Source: Parvimonas micra
GTDB lineage: Bacteria > Bacillota > Clostridia > Tissierellales > Peptoniphilaceae
Assembly (NCBI RefSeq): GCF_021300775.1
Contig: NZ_JAJTJP010000003.1
Span: 62,001-126,000 of the forward strand
Reading direction: 5' to 3'
Length of the DNA: 64,000 bases
In this document: one piece after another, positions 25,334 through 34,215 of the stretch
Layout: each line of letters opens with the position of its first letter
Numbering within the stretch: position 1 is the stretch's first letter
Translations under genes and position numbers: made by a program
Notes under the pieces: generated by a model
What the model saw: the letters and a program-made list of their open reading frames with translations, nothing else
Told to the model about the DNA's origin: nothing
Databases searched by the model: none

Positions 25334-28288
25334 ATGTCAGAGAAAAAAATAAAAAGTATACAATCGAAAAATAAAAAAGACAAAGAAAGTCCTTTAAAAC
25401 CCATTTTAAGAATTTTAAGTATCACAATATTGGCAATCTTAATGATTGGAGCAGGTATAACTGGTATTTTCGCAACAACTTTTGTTGATATTATGAAAGA
25501 TGCTCCTGTTGTTGATACATCTAATATGAATGATCTTATGATTCAATCATCAAAAATTCTTGATAGAGATGGAAATGTGGTTGAGAAAATAGAAAATTTA
25601 GAGAACAGAACTATTGTAAAGCTAAGCGATGTTCCTCAGCATTTAATAGATGCTTTTATTTCTATCGAAGATGAAAGATTTTATTCTCATAATGGTGTTG
25701 ACCCTATTGGTATTGCAAAGAGTCTTTTAGATACTGCTAGAGGTAGACTTAGAGGTGGTTCTACAATTGCACAACAGTTGGCGAGAAATATGTATCTTTC
25801 AAATGAAAAGAAAATAGAAAGAAAATTAAAAGAAGCATATCTTGCTATTAAAATTACTGATAGCATAAAAAGAGAAGGTGTTCTTGAGGCTTATTTAAAT
25901 AGAGTATTCTTAGGACAACACTCTTACGGCGTTCAATCTGCAAGTCAAGGTTACTTTTCAAAAGATGTTAAAGACTTAACTATTGCAGAGTCTGCACTTC
26001 TTGCAGCAATTGTTCAAAGTCCAACAAATTATTCTCTTTATAAAACTATTAAGCCTGAAGATGTAAGTGATGAAGCTTCAGTTATTAAAGACTTAAATAT
26101 CGGAGGACAAATATACAAGGCTGTATATAATCCTAAAGTTTTAGATAGACAAAAATATGTTTTGAAAAAAATGTATGAACTTAAAAAAATAACTAAAGAA
26201 CAATATGAAGAAGCAATTAATGAAGATGTTTTTGCTGCTATAAAACCAAATAAAGGTTTTGAAAGAGAAGTTTCAACTTACTTCACTGAATATGTTAAAT
26301 ATCAAGTTGCTGAAAAGTTAATGAAAAAATATAATTATTCGAAAGAAGATGCTTGGGACAAAATTTATAATGGAGGTTTAACAATCCATTCAACAATGGA
26401 TCAAAACATCCAGAAGAAATTAGAAAATCTTTACAGTAATTTTGCAAGTGTTATGAACGCTCCAAAAAGTGGTGGACCTGCATTTGCATCATTTAATAAA
26501 GATAAATCAGGTAATATAACAGATGCAAAAGGAAAAATAGTATTATATAAAAAAGCTAATCTTTTAGATGGAAATAATGGTATTATAATTCCAAAAGGAG
26601 AATTTACTGTTAATGAAGATAAATCATTAATATTAAAGAGTTCAAGAGTAACAGTTTATCAAAATGTTCTTTCAATAGCTAGTTTTTATACTATTAATAA
26701 TCAAAATAACTTAGTTACTCATGGAATTGGAAATTTCCAAATCCCTGAAGATAAATTAACTAATGAGGGAGAAAAAACTTTTAAAATTTCTGCAGATTTC
26801 TTTGAAACATACAAAGATTTCTATAGTGTAAATAACAACGGAAATTTAGTTTTAAATTCTAAATATTTCCAAATTGATGAAAATGGAACTGTTCAACCTC
26901 AATCATCTTCTGTTGTAATTGACCACACTAATGGTGAGTTAATTGCAATAATTGGTGGTAGAGAAACAACTGGTCGTCCACTAAATAGAGCTTATAGAGT
27001 TCCTAGACAACCAGGTTCTACAATGAAACCATTAGGAGTTTATACTCCTGCATTAGATAACGGATTTACAGCCGCTACTGGAATTGATGACTCTCCACAT
27101 TATAACGACAAAGGTGAATTATGGCCTAAAAACTGGTATAATGGATATAGAGGTTTACAAACATTACGAACAAGTCTTGTGCAATCTATAAACGTAAATG
27201 CTGTTAAGGTATTAGAAAAAGTTGGAATAGAAAAATCAAAAGAATATCTAAAGAAATTCGGAATAATTAATGAAGAAAATGAATTAGATGATACTTTTGT
27301 TTCAAAATCTGAAAATGTAGATTACAATGACGAAAACTTATCAAGTTTGGCTCTTGGTGCCATGACAAGAGGTGTAACAACTCTTAAAATGACAGCAGCT
27401 TATGCTGCTATAGCAAATGATGGAAAATACCTTGAACCAATATCATTTACAAAAGTTGTAGATTCAACAGGAAAAGTTATATTAGAACCAGAGCAAAAGC
27501 AAAATGAAGTTACTTCTAAAGGAAATGCTTTTATTATGAGAGATATTCTTAAAGGAGTACCTGATGCAATGGCACCTGGTGCAAAGCATCCAACCATTGA
27601 AGTCGCAGGAAAAACTGGTACAACAAATGATATCAGAGACTCTTGGTTTGTTGGTTTTTCACCTTATTATACGATTGGTACTTGGATTGGATTTGATAAT
27701 CAAAATATAGAACTTAACAACAACAATTCAATGGCTGCTACCCTATGGGGAAAAGTTAATAAAATTGTTCTTGAAGGAAAAGAAGCGAGAAAATTTGCTC
27801 CAGCTCCTGAAAATGTAATAAAAAGATATGTTTCTATGATATCCGGTTTATTAGTTCCAGAAGGAGCAGGTGGAATATACGAATACTTCGTAAAAGGTAC
27901 TGAGCCTACAAAATACGAACAACTATATTATATAATTTACAAGATTGATACAAGAAATGGTAAATTAGCTAGTTCATCAACTCCTGCACAATATATAGAA
28001 GAAAAGAAATTCTATATAAAACCTAGTGCATATAAAGAAGGTAAAACTAGTTACTCAAGTGATGAGTTTATAAATGCACCACCTAGAGAAGTATCAGATA
28101 TAGTCGATACTAATGAATCTCCAAATCCTACTGATAATAATACAAATACTAACCCTAATCCTAATCCAAATAATGGAGATAATAATAACAATAATAATAC
28201 CAATAATAACAATAATAATAATAATAACAACAACAATAATAATAATAACAATAATAATGGTGAAAATAATAATAACAATAATCCATAA
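25334..28288 (+). CDS. Class A penicillin-binding protein (PBP1A type)
   Basis: A 984-residue bifunctional peptidoglycan synthase. A membrane helix at about 23-46 follows a basic cytosolic start. The glycosyltransferase domain has EDERFYSHNGVDPIGI (Glu112 catalytic) and RGGSTIAQQLARN. The transpeptidase has PGSTMKP with the Ser near 562, SxN as SINVN, and KTGTT near 760. The last 60 or so residues are a disordered Pro/Asn tail with long poly-Asn. The start at 25334 follows GAGGAGG by 6 nt. An attenuator-like leader lies upstream. The domains are certain; the exact orthologue name is not. Confidence 0.96.
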   Translation: MSEKKIKSIQSKNKKDKESPLKPILRILSITILAILMIGAGITGIFATTFVDIMKDAPVVDTSNMNDLMIQSSKILDRDGNVVEKIENLENRTIVKLSDVPQHLIDAFISIEDERFYSHNGVDPIGIAKSLLDTARGRLRGGSTIAQQLARNMYLSNEKKIERKLKEAYLAIKITDSIKREGVLEAYLNRVFLGQHSYGVQSASQGYFSKDVKDLTIAESALLAAIVQSPTNYSLYKTIKPEDVSDEASVIKDLNIGGQIYKAVYNPKVLDRQKYVLKKMYELKKITKEQYEEAINEDVFAAIKPNKGFEREVSTYFTEYVKYQVAEKLMKKYNYSKEDAWDKIYNGGLTIHSTMDQNIQKKLENLYSNFASVMNAPKSGGPAFASFNKDKSGNITDAKGKIVLYKKANLLDGNNGIIIPKGEFTVNEDKSLILKSSRVTVYQNVLSIASFYTINNQNNLVTHGIGNFQIPEDKLTNEGEKTFKISADFFETYKDFYSVNNNGNLVLNSKYFQIDENGTVQPQSSSVVIDHTNGELIAIIGGRETTGRPLNRAYRVPRQPGSTMKPLGVYTPALDNGFTAATGIDDSPHYNDKGELWPKNWYNGYRGLQTLRTSLVQSINVNAVKVLEKVGIEKSKEYLKKFGIINEENELDDTFVSKSENVDYNDENLSSLALGAMTRGVTTLKMTAAYAAIANDGKYLEPISFTKVVDSTGKVILEPEQKQNEVTSKGNAFIMRDILKGVPDAMAPGAKHPTIEVAGKTGTTNDIRDSWFVGFSPYYTIGTWIGFDNQNIELNNNNSMAATLWGKVNKIVLEGKEARKFAPAPENVIKRYVSMISGLLVPEGAGGIYEYFVKGTEPTKYEQLYYIIYKIDTRNGKLASSSTPAQYIEEKKFYIKPSAYKEGKTSYSSDEFINAPPREVSDIVDTNESPNPTDNNTNTNPNPNPNNGDNNNNNNTNNNNNNNNNNNNNNNNNNNGENNNNNNP
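28177..28285 (+). repeat. AAT/AAC trinucleotide repeat encoding a poly-Asn tail
   Basis: Near-continuous AAT and AAC codons, broken only by a few Thr, Gly-Glu and Gly-Asp codons, at the end of the PBP gene. The mix of the two codons lowers but does not remove slippage; length change in steps of three would keep the frame. Confidence 0.9.
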
Positions 28289-28290
28289 AA

Positions 28291-28314
28291 AAAGAGTTGC
28301 AATCGCAACTCTTT
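28291..28314. terminator. Bidirectional terminator, PBP1A / mnmA
   Basis: Perfect 10-bp stem AAAGAGTTGC/GCAACTCTTT with AATC loop, A-run to the left and T-run to the right, between convergent genes. Confidence 0.9.
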
Positions 28315-28316
28315 TT

Positions 28317-29393
28317 TTAATATACTTCATCAATTATTCCGCCACCAACAACAATATCATCCAAATAAAAAACAGCTGACTGCCCTTTGTTTGGTGCTCT
28401 TACAGGTTTTTTAAATTCTGCAAACAATTCACTATTTTTATAATATAATAATGCTTTTGTTTCACTTTGTCCATGTCTTACTTTTACATTTACTTCTAAT
28501 GGTTTTTCTAAATTATCAAATAGTATGAAATTTTCATCTCTTACCTTTATTTTGTCTTTATATAGAGCATCTTCATCAGATAATGTAACTGTATTGTCAA
28601 AAGCATTTATTTTTGATACAAAAACTCTCTTTCCAAGAGCAATACCAAGACCTTTTCTTTGACCAACAGTATAATAAACTATTCCATTATGTTTTCCAAG
28701 TTTTTCGCCTTTTTCGTCAATAAAATAACCTTCCTTAATAAGTTCTGGATTTCTTTGTTTTATAAATAATCCATGGTCCCTATTTTGAACAAAACAAATT
28801 TCTTCACTATCTTTTTTTGAATAAGTCAAAATATTCTCATTTTTAGCTATTTCCCTAACTTCATCCTTTAACAAATCCGCAAGTGGAAATATAGTCTTTG
28901 AAAGAACTTCTTGACTTGTATTATATAAGAAATATGTTTGATCTTTCTTAGAATCTTTAGCTCTTTTTAAAAGATATCTATTATAGTCTTTATTAAATTC
29001 AACTTTTGCATAATGTCCAGTAGATATAAAATCAGCCTTTAAAGGCTTTATTTTATCTACAAAACTATTAAATTTTATATATTTATTACAAGCAACACAT
29101 GGATTTGGTGTATATCCTAGTGAATATTCTCTAACAAAATTTTCAATTATCTTTTTGTCGAACTCTTCTCTAAAACTCATTGTATAATGTTTAACACCCA
29201 TAGCTTCAGCAACTATTTTTGCATCCATTACAGAAGACAATGAACAACAACCTTTTTCTTCATCATATAGATGACCTTTTGGTACTAAATTCATTGTAAC
29301 ACCTATTACTTCATATCCTTCTTTCAATAACAAATGGCAGGCAACACAACTGTCGACCCCGCCACTCATTCCTAAAATTACTCTTTTATTCAA
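28317..29393 (-). CDS. mnmA: tRNA-specific 2-thiouridylase
   Basis: A 358-residue MnmA that thiolates U34 of tRNA-Lys, -Glu and -Gln. The PP-loop GMSGGVDSCV is at the N-terminus; the catalytic cysteines are in NPCVACNKYIKF and SEEICFV; STGHYAKV and GQRKGLGIALG are also typical. The start codon is TTG, set by GAGGT 5 nt upstream. It is last in glmM-degV-mnmA. Confidence 0.97.
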   Translation of the reverse strand: MNKRVILGMSGGVDSCVACHLLLKEGYEVIGVTMNLVPKGHLYDEEKGCCSLSSVMDAKIVAEAMGVKHYTMSFREEFDKKIIENFVREYSLGYTPNPCVACNKYIKFNSFVDKIKPLKADFISTGHYAKVEFNKDYNRYLLKRAKDSKKDQTYFLYNTSQEVLSKTIFPLADLLKDEVREIAKNENILTYSKKDSEEICFVQNRDHGLFIKQRNPELIKEGYFIDEKGEKLGKHNGIVYYTVGQRKGLGIALGKRVFVSKINAFDNTVTLSDEDALYKDKIKVRDENFILFDNLEKPLEVNVKVRHGQSETKALLYYKNSELFAEFKKPVRAPNKGQSAVFYLDDIVVGGGIIDEVY

Positions 29394-29403
29394 AACTACC
29401 TCA

Positions 29404-30240
29404 CTAATAGCTTATAATTATTCCGCCTTCATTTTCGTAAGTAGTAGACAAACCTCTAGCAGAAATAATTAAAACATCCCTAAAATTATATTTTTCAATA
29501 ATTTTTTTCTTTATTTCCTTTGCTCTTTCAAAACAATTGCAATGTGTAATTACCATTGTTTTTTCTTGAAAGTTAGAACAATTTTCACCTATTGCATCAA
29601 CAAGTTCACAATATGCCTTTTTTAGACCTCTAACTTTTTTGTAAATATCTATTTCTCCATCAACACCATGCATAACTGGTTTAATAGAAAAAGCAGAAGC
29701 TATCATTGCTTTTATTTTAGAAATTCTTCCATTTTTTATTAAATTATCAAGACTTTCTAAAACAAAAAATATTTTCATTTCTGAAATGTATTTTGTTACA
29801 TTGTCAACAATTTCTTGAAATGTCATCTTTTTGTCTATACATTCTTGTATTTTTAGAGCCACTAAAGTTTCTCCAGCAGCAGCAGACTTAGTATCAAAAA
29901 CATGGATTAATCTTTCACCTTTATCAAGTATCATAGATTTTGCTAAACAAGCATTAGAATATGTTGCACTTAATTTACTAGACAAAGTTAAACAAAAAAT
30001 TTCTTTAGCTTGTTCAAATTTATCCATAAAAAGCTTAGGAGAAGGTGCCGCAGTTTTTATTGAACTAGCATTTCTCATATCTTCAATATATTTATTAACA
30101 TCGAGATTTTCATCATCTAAATAATCTACATCATCAAGTTGTAATGTCATAGGAACTATTTCAATATCTACTTTTAATTCCTTCTTCAATTCTTCTGTAA
30201 AATCACAACAACTATCAGCTACTATGAGTCTATCTTTCAT
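29404..30240 (-). CDS. DegV family fatty-acid-binding protein
   Basis: A 278-residue DegV protein; the family binds a fatty acid and, as FakB, delivers it to the kinase FakA for incorporation into phospholipid. The N-terminal VADSCCDFTEEL (usually DSSCDL), TAAPSP, LSSKLSATYSNA and FVLESLDNLIKNGRISK match. Whether it works with FakA here cannot be seen. GAGAGG precedes the ATG; 1 nt separates it from glmM. Confidence 0.92.
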   Translation of the reverse strand: MKDRLIVADSCCDFTEELKKELKVDIEIVPMTLQLDDVDYLDDENLDVNKYIEDMRNASSIKTAAPSPKLFMDKFEQAKEIFCLTLSSKLSATYSNACLAKSMILDKGERLIHVFDTKSAAAGETLVALKIQECIDKKMTFQEIVDNVTKYISEMKIFFVLESLDNLIKNGRISKIKAMIASAFSIKPVMHGVDGEIDIYKKVRGLKKAYCELVDAIGENCSNFQEKTMVITHCNCFERAKEIKKKIIEKYNFRDVLIISARGLSTTYENEGGIIISY

Positions 30241-30241
30241 C

Positions 30242-31576
30242 TTATCCTAACCTCTCTTCAATAAACTTGGCAAGTTTTTTAGCTTCAACTTCCAATTCTT
30301 CTTGATTTTCTCCTTCAATCATAACTCTAACTAAAGGTTCAGTTCCTGAAGGTCTTATTAAAACTCTACCATTTCCTGAAAATTTTTCTTCAATTTTATT
30401 TATTTCAGATACAATTTCTTTATCTTGTGCATAAGCATTTCTATTTTCTAATTTAACTTTAGCATTAACTAAAACTTGTGGATATGAAACCATAAGTTCG
30501 TTAAAATATGATAAATTATTTATACTGCTAGCAACTAATTCACAAATTTTTAGGGCTGTAAATGTTCCATCTCCAGTTGTACTGTCATTTAAGAAAATCA
30601 TATGTCCAGATTGTTCTGCACCTAAAATATAGTCATGTTCAAGCATTTGTTCTAAAACAAATCTATCTCCAACTTTAGCTGGTACAAAATCAACATCAAT
30701 TGAATCTAAGTATTTTTTAAGACCAATATTACTCATAACTGTACCAACAACAGCATTATTTGTTAATTCATCTTTTTCTTTATATGACTTAGCCATAGCT
30801 GCTAAGATATGATCTCCATCCATAATATTTCCTTTTTCATCAACAGCTAAGCATCTATCAGCATCACCATCAAAAGAAAATCCCATATCAACATCATTTT
30901 CTAAAACAGCCTGTCTTATTACTTCCATATTTGTACTGCCACAGTTTAAATTTATATTCTTTCCATCAGGAGCAGTATTTAAAGAGATTACTTCCATTCC
31001 TAATTCTTCAAATAATTTTCTTGCAATTTTGTAACTAGCTCCATTTCCAAAGTCAACTGCTATTTTTAAATTTGAAAAATCAGCATCAACTCTTGATTTT
31101 AAATAGTCAGCATAAATAGAAACAGCTTCTTTCTCTTCTGAAAAAATTCCCTCTTGAATTTCTCCAAAATCAAAATTTTCATCATCTAAAATACTTTCAA
31201 CTCTATATTCTATTTCATCAGAAATTTTAAATCCATTTTCATTAAATACTTTAATTCCGTTATAAATATAAGGATTATGAGATGCTGAAATAACAGCTCC
31301 TCCAACAGCTTTAAAGTATTTAATTAAGTAGGCAACTGTAGGTGTTGGCGCAATTCCTACTGTAACTACATTAAATCCCATTTCCAATAAACCTTTTGCT
31401 AAACTACTTTCAAGATTTTTTCCACTTTCTCTAGTGTCTCTACCAATTATAAATAATTTTTCTTCTTTATCTTTTAAAATGTATCCAACAGATTTTCCTA
31501 ATTTATAAGCGAGTTCATCAGTTAAATTTTCTCCATAAACTCCTCTGAGTCCATCTGTTCCAAAATAATTTCCCAT
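30242..31576 (-). CDS. glmM: Phosphoglucosamine mutase
   Basis: A 444-residue GlmM converting glucosamine-6-P to glucosamine-1-P for peptidoglycan and wall sugars. The phosphoserine loop is ISASHNPY, the metal-binding loop FDGDADRC, the sugar loop GAEQSGHM and the phosphate site RPSGTEPLVRVMIEG. The N-terminal GNYFGTDGLRG is typical. AGGAG lies upstream. Leads the operon with degV and mnmA, which have no obvious link to it. Confidence 0.98.
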   Translation of the reverse strand: MGNYFGTDGLRGVYGENLTDELAYKLGKSVGYILKDKEEKLFIIGRDTRESGKNLESSLAKGLLEMGFNVVTVGIAPTPTVAYLIKYFKAVGGAVISASHNPYIYNGIKVFNENGFKISDEIEYRVESILDDENFDFGEIQEGIFSEEKEAVSIYADYLKSRVDADFSNLKIAVDFGNGASYKIARKLFEELGMEVISLNTAPDGKNINLNCGSTNMEVIRQAVLENDVDMGFSFDGDADRCLAVDEKGNIMDGDHILAAMAKSYKEKDELTNNAVVGTVMSNIGLKKYLDSIDVDFVPAKVGDRFVLEQMLEHDYILGAEQSGHMIFLNDSTTGDGTFTALKICELVASSINNLSYFNELMVSYPQVLVNAKVKLENRNAYAQDKEIVSEINKIEEKFSGNGRVLIRPSGTEPLVRVMIEGENQEELEVEAKKLAKFIEERLG

Positions 31577-31718
31577 TTTTACTCCTAATTTAAATCATAT
31601 TTATTCTTGATTACATACATAATCACAGTAATTATATCATAAATCTATAAAAAAATCATTAATTATTATCTTAAAACAACTATAAGTATTGTAATTTACT
31701 ATTTATTAAAGTCATAAT

Positions 31719-33002
31719 TTATATAGTTTTTCCTATATTATTTTTTATCTTTAATTGTGCCATTAATATGCTAATCAATGTTATTCCAACAACTATAAGG
31801 TATATTGATTTATTTTGTTCAAAACCTAAAATACCATGTGGAATTAGTTTTGAAATCCATAAATATACTCTATCTCCAAAATACACTCCCATAGCAAAAA
31901 ATAATTGAAATATTCCCATACTTACATTTCTATCTTCCTTTTCAAAATATTGCATCGCCATTGATATTAAACATGTATAAGCAATTCCATATCCAAAACC
32001 ATTAAATGTATATCCTAAAAATGCAGGTATATAAGAATCAGTTAGTATTATAATTATATAGAAAACTAAACTTGAACCCAAACCTAGTACTAATGTTTTC
32101 TCTATTCCGATTTTTTTTGCAAAATAAGTTCCAGCTAGAACACTTGCAATCAATTGAGGGAAAGCAAATAAAACATCAATATATGCCAAAAGAATTGGTG
32201 GCATATTTAAAGTAACCTTAGCATAGGCTATCATATTTGCTCCTGAAGTAGAGAACTTAATAAATGAAACTAATATCGCTATTAAGCAAATATATAAATA
32301 GCCTTTAAACTCAAAAACTTTTTTAACTTTTTCAAAACTAAATCTCTTTGCAGAATAAGAAACATCTTTTACAAAAAAAGTTAAGATTAAAGCTACAATT
32401 GAAATTGTAGCAGAAAGCCCCCAAAGTAATTTAAAATTTTTATATGTCCCATAAGTTGATAGATACTGTATGGGGGCGGCTATAAATTCCGCCAAAAGTG
32501 GCGCTACGGATAAAATCGAAGCAGAAATTGCAGCTTTTTCTTTTGAAAAAGTCTCTGAGAATAAAACATTGAATACAGCAAGCATAGATGCACAAATTCC
32601 CATTGCAATTGATGAAAAATAAAGAGTATTATAACTAGGTTTTAATACAACCATTACTGATGCCAAAGTTAATGTAAAAAGTGCAATTTGAATAAATATT
32701 TTCTTTCGATTAAAAATATCACTTAATATAAAAATTGGCAATCTTATAAAACAACTAATAAGACCGTATGCAGAAGTTATTTGAGCAGCTAAGACTATTG
32801 AAAATCCAAGCCCACCCTCTTCAATTGGACTAATAGCATATAATTTTCTATAAGCTCTTACAACTGTTATTCCGCTCCAAAAAAGTACAAAAAGCCAAAA
32901 TATTAATTTTTGATTTCTATCTAAATCATATTTTTTTGAAATAAAAAATACGATAATAAAAGTTAAAACAATCATAAAGATTGATGAATAAAGTTTAATC
33001 AT
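31719..33002 (-). CDS. MFS transporter in operon with the ArsM-like selenoprotein
   Basis: A 427-residue polytopic protein with 12 predicted helices and a major-facilitator fold (SCFIRLPIFILSDIFNRKKIFIQIALF resembles the loop between helices 2 and 3; ASVLAGTYFAKKIGIEKTLVLG the second-half equivalent). Substrate unknown. AGGAGG lies upstream of the ATG, and only 12 nt separate it from the end of the methyltransferase gene when that gene is read through its UGA. Co-transcription suggests export of an arsenical or related product, which is inference. Confidence 0.82.
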   Translation of the reverse strand: MIKLYSSIFMIVLTFIIVFFISKKYDLDRNQKLIFWLFVLFWSGITVVRAYRKLYAISPIEEGGLGFSIVLAAQITSAYGLISCFIRLPIFILSDIFNRKKIFIQIALFTLTLASVMVVLKPSYNTLYFSSIAMGICASMLAVFNVLFSETFSKEKAAISASILSVAPLLAEFIAAPIQYLSTYGTYKNFKLLWGLSATISIVALILTFFVKDVSYSAKRFSFEKVKKVFEFKGYLYICLIAILVSFIKFSTSGANMIAYAKVTLNMPPILLAYIDVLFAFPQLIASVLAGTYFAKKIGIEKTLVLGLGSSLVFYIIIILTDSYIPAFLGYTFNGFGYGIAYTCLISMAMQYFEKEDRNVSMGIFQLFFAMGVYFGDRVYLWISKLIPHGILGFEQNKSIYLIVVGITLISILMAQLKIKNNIGKTI

Positions 33003-33014
33003 TTTTCCTCCTAA

Positions 33015-33776
33015 CTATTTTGGCTTAAATGCTAAAATTTTTCCACGTCTAATATAATCTCTTAAATTCAACTTATGACCCCATTTTGCCAGATATTCGT
33101 CTGTCAACTCTTCTTCAATTATTGTATAAAGCTCAAAACCAACTTTTTTCAATATATTTTTTAACTTCACCGAAGTTATAGATCCCGCAACTCAAGTAGC
33201 ATGGAAAATTGGCTCATCTTTTATCCAAGCCGGCAATTCATTAAATTGAACAATATCAGAAATTGAAATTCTTCCACCAGGTTTTAGAACTCTGAAAATT
33301 TCAGAATAAACTTTCTCCTTATCTTCACATAGATTTATAACACAATTTGAAATTACACAATCAACTGTATCATTTTCTACTTTTAGGTCATCGATATCAG
33401 ATACTCTAAAATCAGTATTTAAGAATCCTTTTTTACCCCTTATATATTTTGCTTTTTCAACCATTTCAACAAGTCTATCTACACCAATTACCAAGCCTTC
33501 TTCACCAACTATTTTACAAGCTTTAAAAACATCCATTCCTTTTCCACAGCCTAAATCCAAAACTGTTTCTCCAGATTTTAAATTTGCATTTTCAATTGGA
33601 TTTCCGCAACCCAATCCTAGATTTGCGCTATTTTCCAAATCTTCTAAAGTGTATCCTAAACTTAAAGCAATTCTTTCTTCTATTTCTTTACTATCTTCTG
33701 TTTCACTTAATCTATCATTTAAAGCAATATTCTTATATAATTCATCAATTGCTTTTTTGTTATCACAGCATTTCAT
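33015..33776 (-). CDS. arsM: ArsM-like arsenite methyltransferase, probable selenoprotein (UGA = Sec195)
   Basis: Read with the TGA at 33192-33194 as selenocysteine, the gene encodes 253 residues. Residues 33-60 (EERIALSLGY...NLGLGCGNP) match ArsM; motif I of the SAM fold is VLDLGCGKGMDV; NCVINL and RVLKPGGRISISDIV follow. The UGA replaces the Cys of the family's later As(III)-binding motif (HAT-U-VAGSI against the usual xxGCVxGA). The frame then stays open for 58 codons with the usual C-terminus (GFELYTIIEEEL...DYIRRGKILAFKPK) to TAG. AGGAGG precedes the ATG. A SECIS-like hairpin follows the UGA. A plain reading would give a truncated 194-residue protein. Confidence 0.85.
33163..33194 (-). 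promoter_or_regulatory. Candidate bacterial SECIS element
   Basis: After the UGA come 14 nt, then AACTTC-GGT-GAAGTT (33177 down to 33163 on the minus strand): a 6-bp perfect stem with a GGU loop starting 20 nt after the UGA. Bacterial SECIS elements have a stem with G in the first loop positions at about this distance. Confidence 0.6.
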
Positions 33777-33882
33777 AACTAACCTCCTAATGACTTTATT
33801 ATTTTACCATAAAACAAAATATTAGTCTATTATAAATATAACCCAAAAATAAAATTCTATTAAATTATTTAATCACTATCCC

Positions 33883-33911
33883 TTGATTTTTTTCTCAATT
33901 CCTTGTATTAT
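33883..33911 (+). promoter_or_regulatory. Promoter for the DUF1858 gene
   Basis: TTGATT (33883-33888), 17 bp, TATTAT (33906-33911). Confidence 0.7.
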
Positions 33912-33941
33912 ATGGGTATAAGATTATTAGGAGGTGCAGTT

Positions 33942-34133
33942 ATGAAAATAACAAAAGATATGTTAATCGGAGACATTATTCAAATCCATCCAGATGCAAT
34001 TGAAATTCTATTTAACTTCGGACTTTCTTGTGTAGGTTGTCCTGCAAGTCAAATGGAAACTCTTGAAGAAGCTACTATGGTTCATGGACTTAATTTAGAT
34101 TTACTTCTTGATGTCTTAAACGAAAACGCTTAA
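33942..34133 (+). CDS. DUF1858 small protein
   Basis: A 63-residue DUF1858 domain alone: MKITKDMLIGDIIQIHPDAIEILFNFGLSCVGCPASQMETLEEA. The CVGCP pair (two Cys, two residues apart) is the family signature; related domains occur with hybrid-cluster and sulfur-transfer proteins. Role unknown, perhaps redox or metal binding. The start at 33942 follows AGGAGGTG; an earlier in-frame codon 39 nt upstream lacks one. Divergent from the ArsM-like gene. Confidence 0.9.
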   Translation: MKITKDMLIGDIIQIHPDAIEILFNFGLSCVGCPASQMETLEEATMVHGLNLDLLLDVLNENA

Positions 34134-34144
34134 GTTTAAAATTC

Positions 34145-34172
34145 CTCACCTTTCACAATAGTGCTTGGTGAG
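34145..34172 (+). repeat. Hairpin in the 3' UTR of the DUF1858 gene
   Basis: CTCACC-TTT-CAC-AATA-GTG-CTT-GGTGAG forms a nested, symmetric hairpin followed by TCGTAC and then the terminator. It faintly resembles the repeat at 19297-19358 (CACCTTTTCAC... GGTAC), but the similarity is weak. Confidence 0.4.
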
Positions 34173-34182
34173 TCGTACATAA

Positions 34183-34214
34183 AAAAATCGCGAGTTATTA
34201 CTCGCGATTTTTTT
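34183..34214. terminator. Bidirectional terminator, DUF1858 / pepD
   Basis: 11-bp stem AAAATCGCGAG/CTCGCGATTTT with a 6-nt loop and A/T runs on both sides. Confidence 0.9.
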
Positions 34215-34215
34215 A

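Noticed and set aside
28051-28379. Long poly-Leu, poly-Ile/Val and poly-Thr reading frames on both strands around the PBP1A end
   Set aside because: They are other-frame readings of the AAT/AAC codon repeat that encodes the Asn tail.
33192-33776. Annotation of the ArsM-like gene as a 194-residue protein or as a pseudogene
   Set aside because: The frame stays open and conserved past the UGA, which falls on a catalytic Cys position; selenocysteine explains it better.
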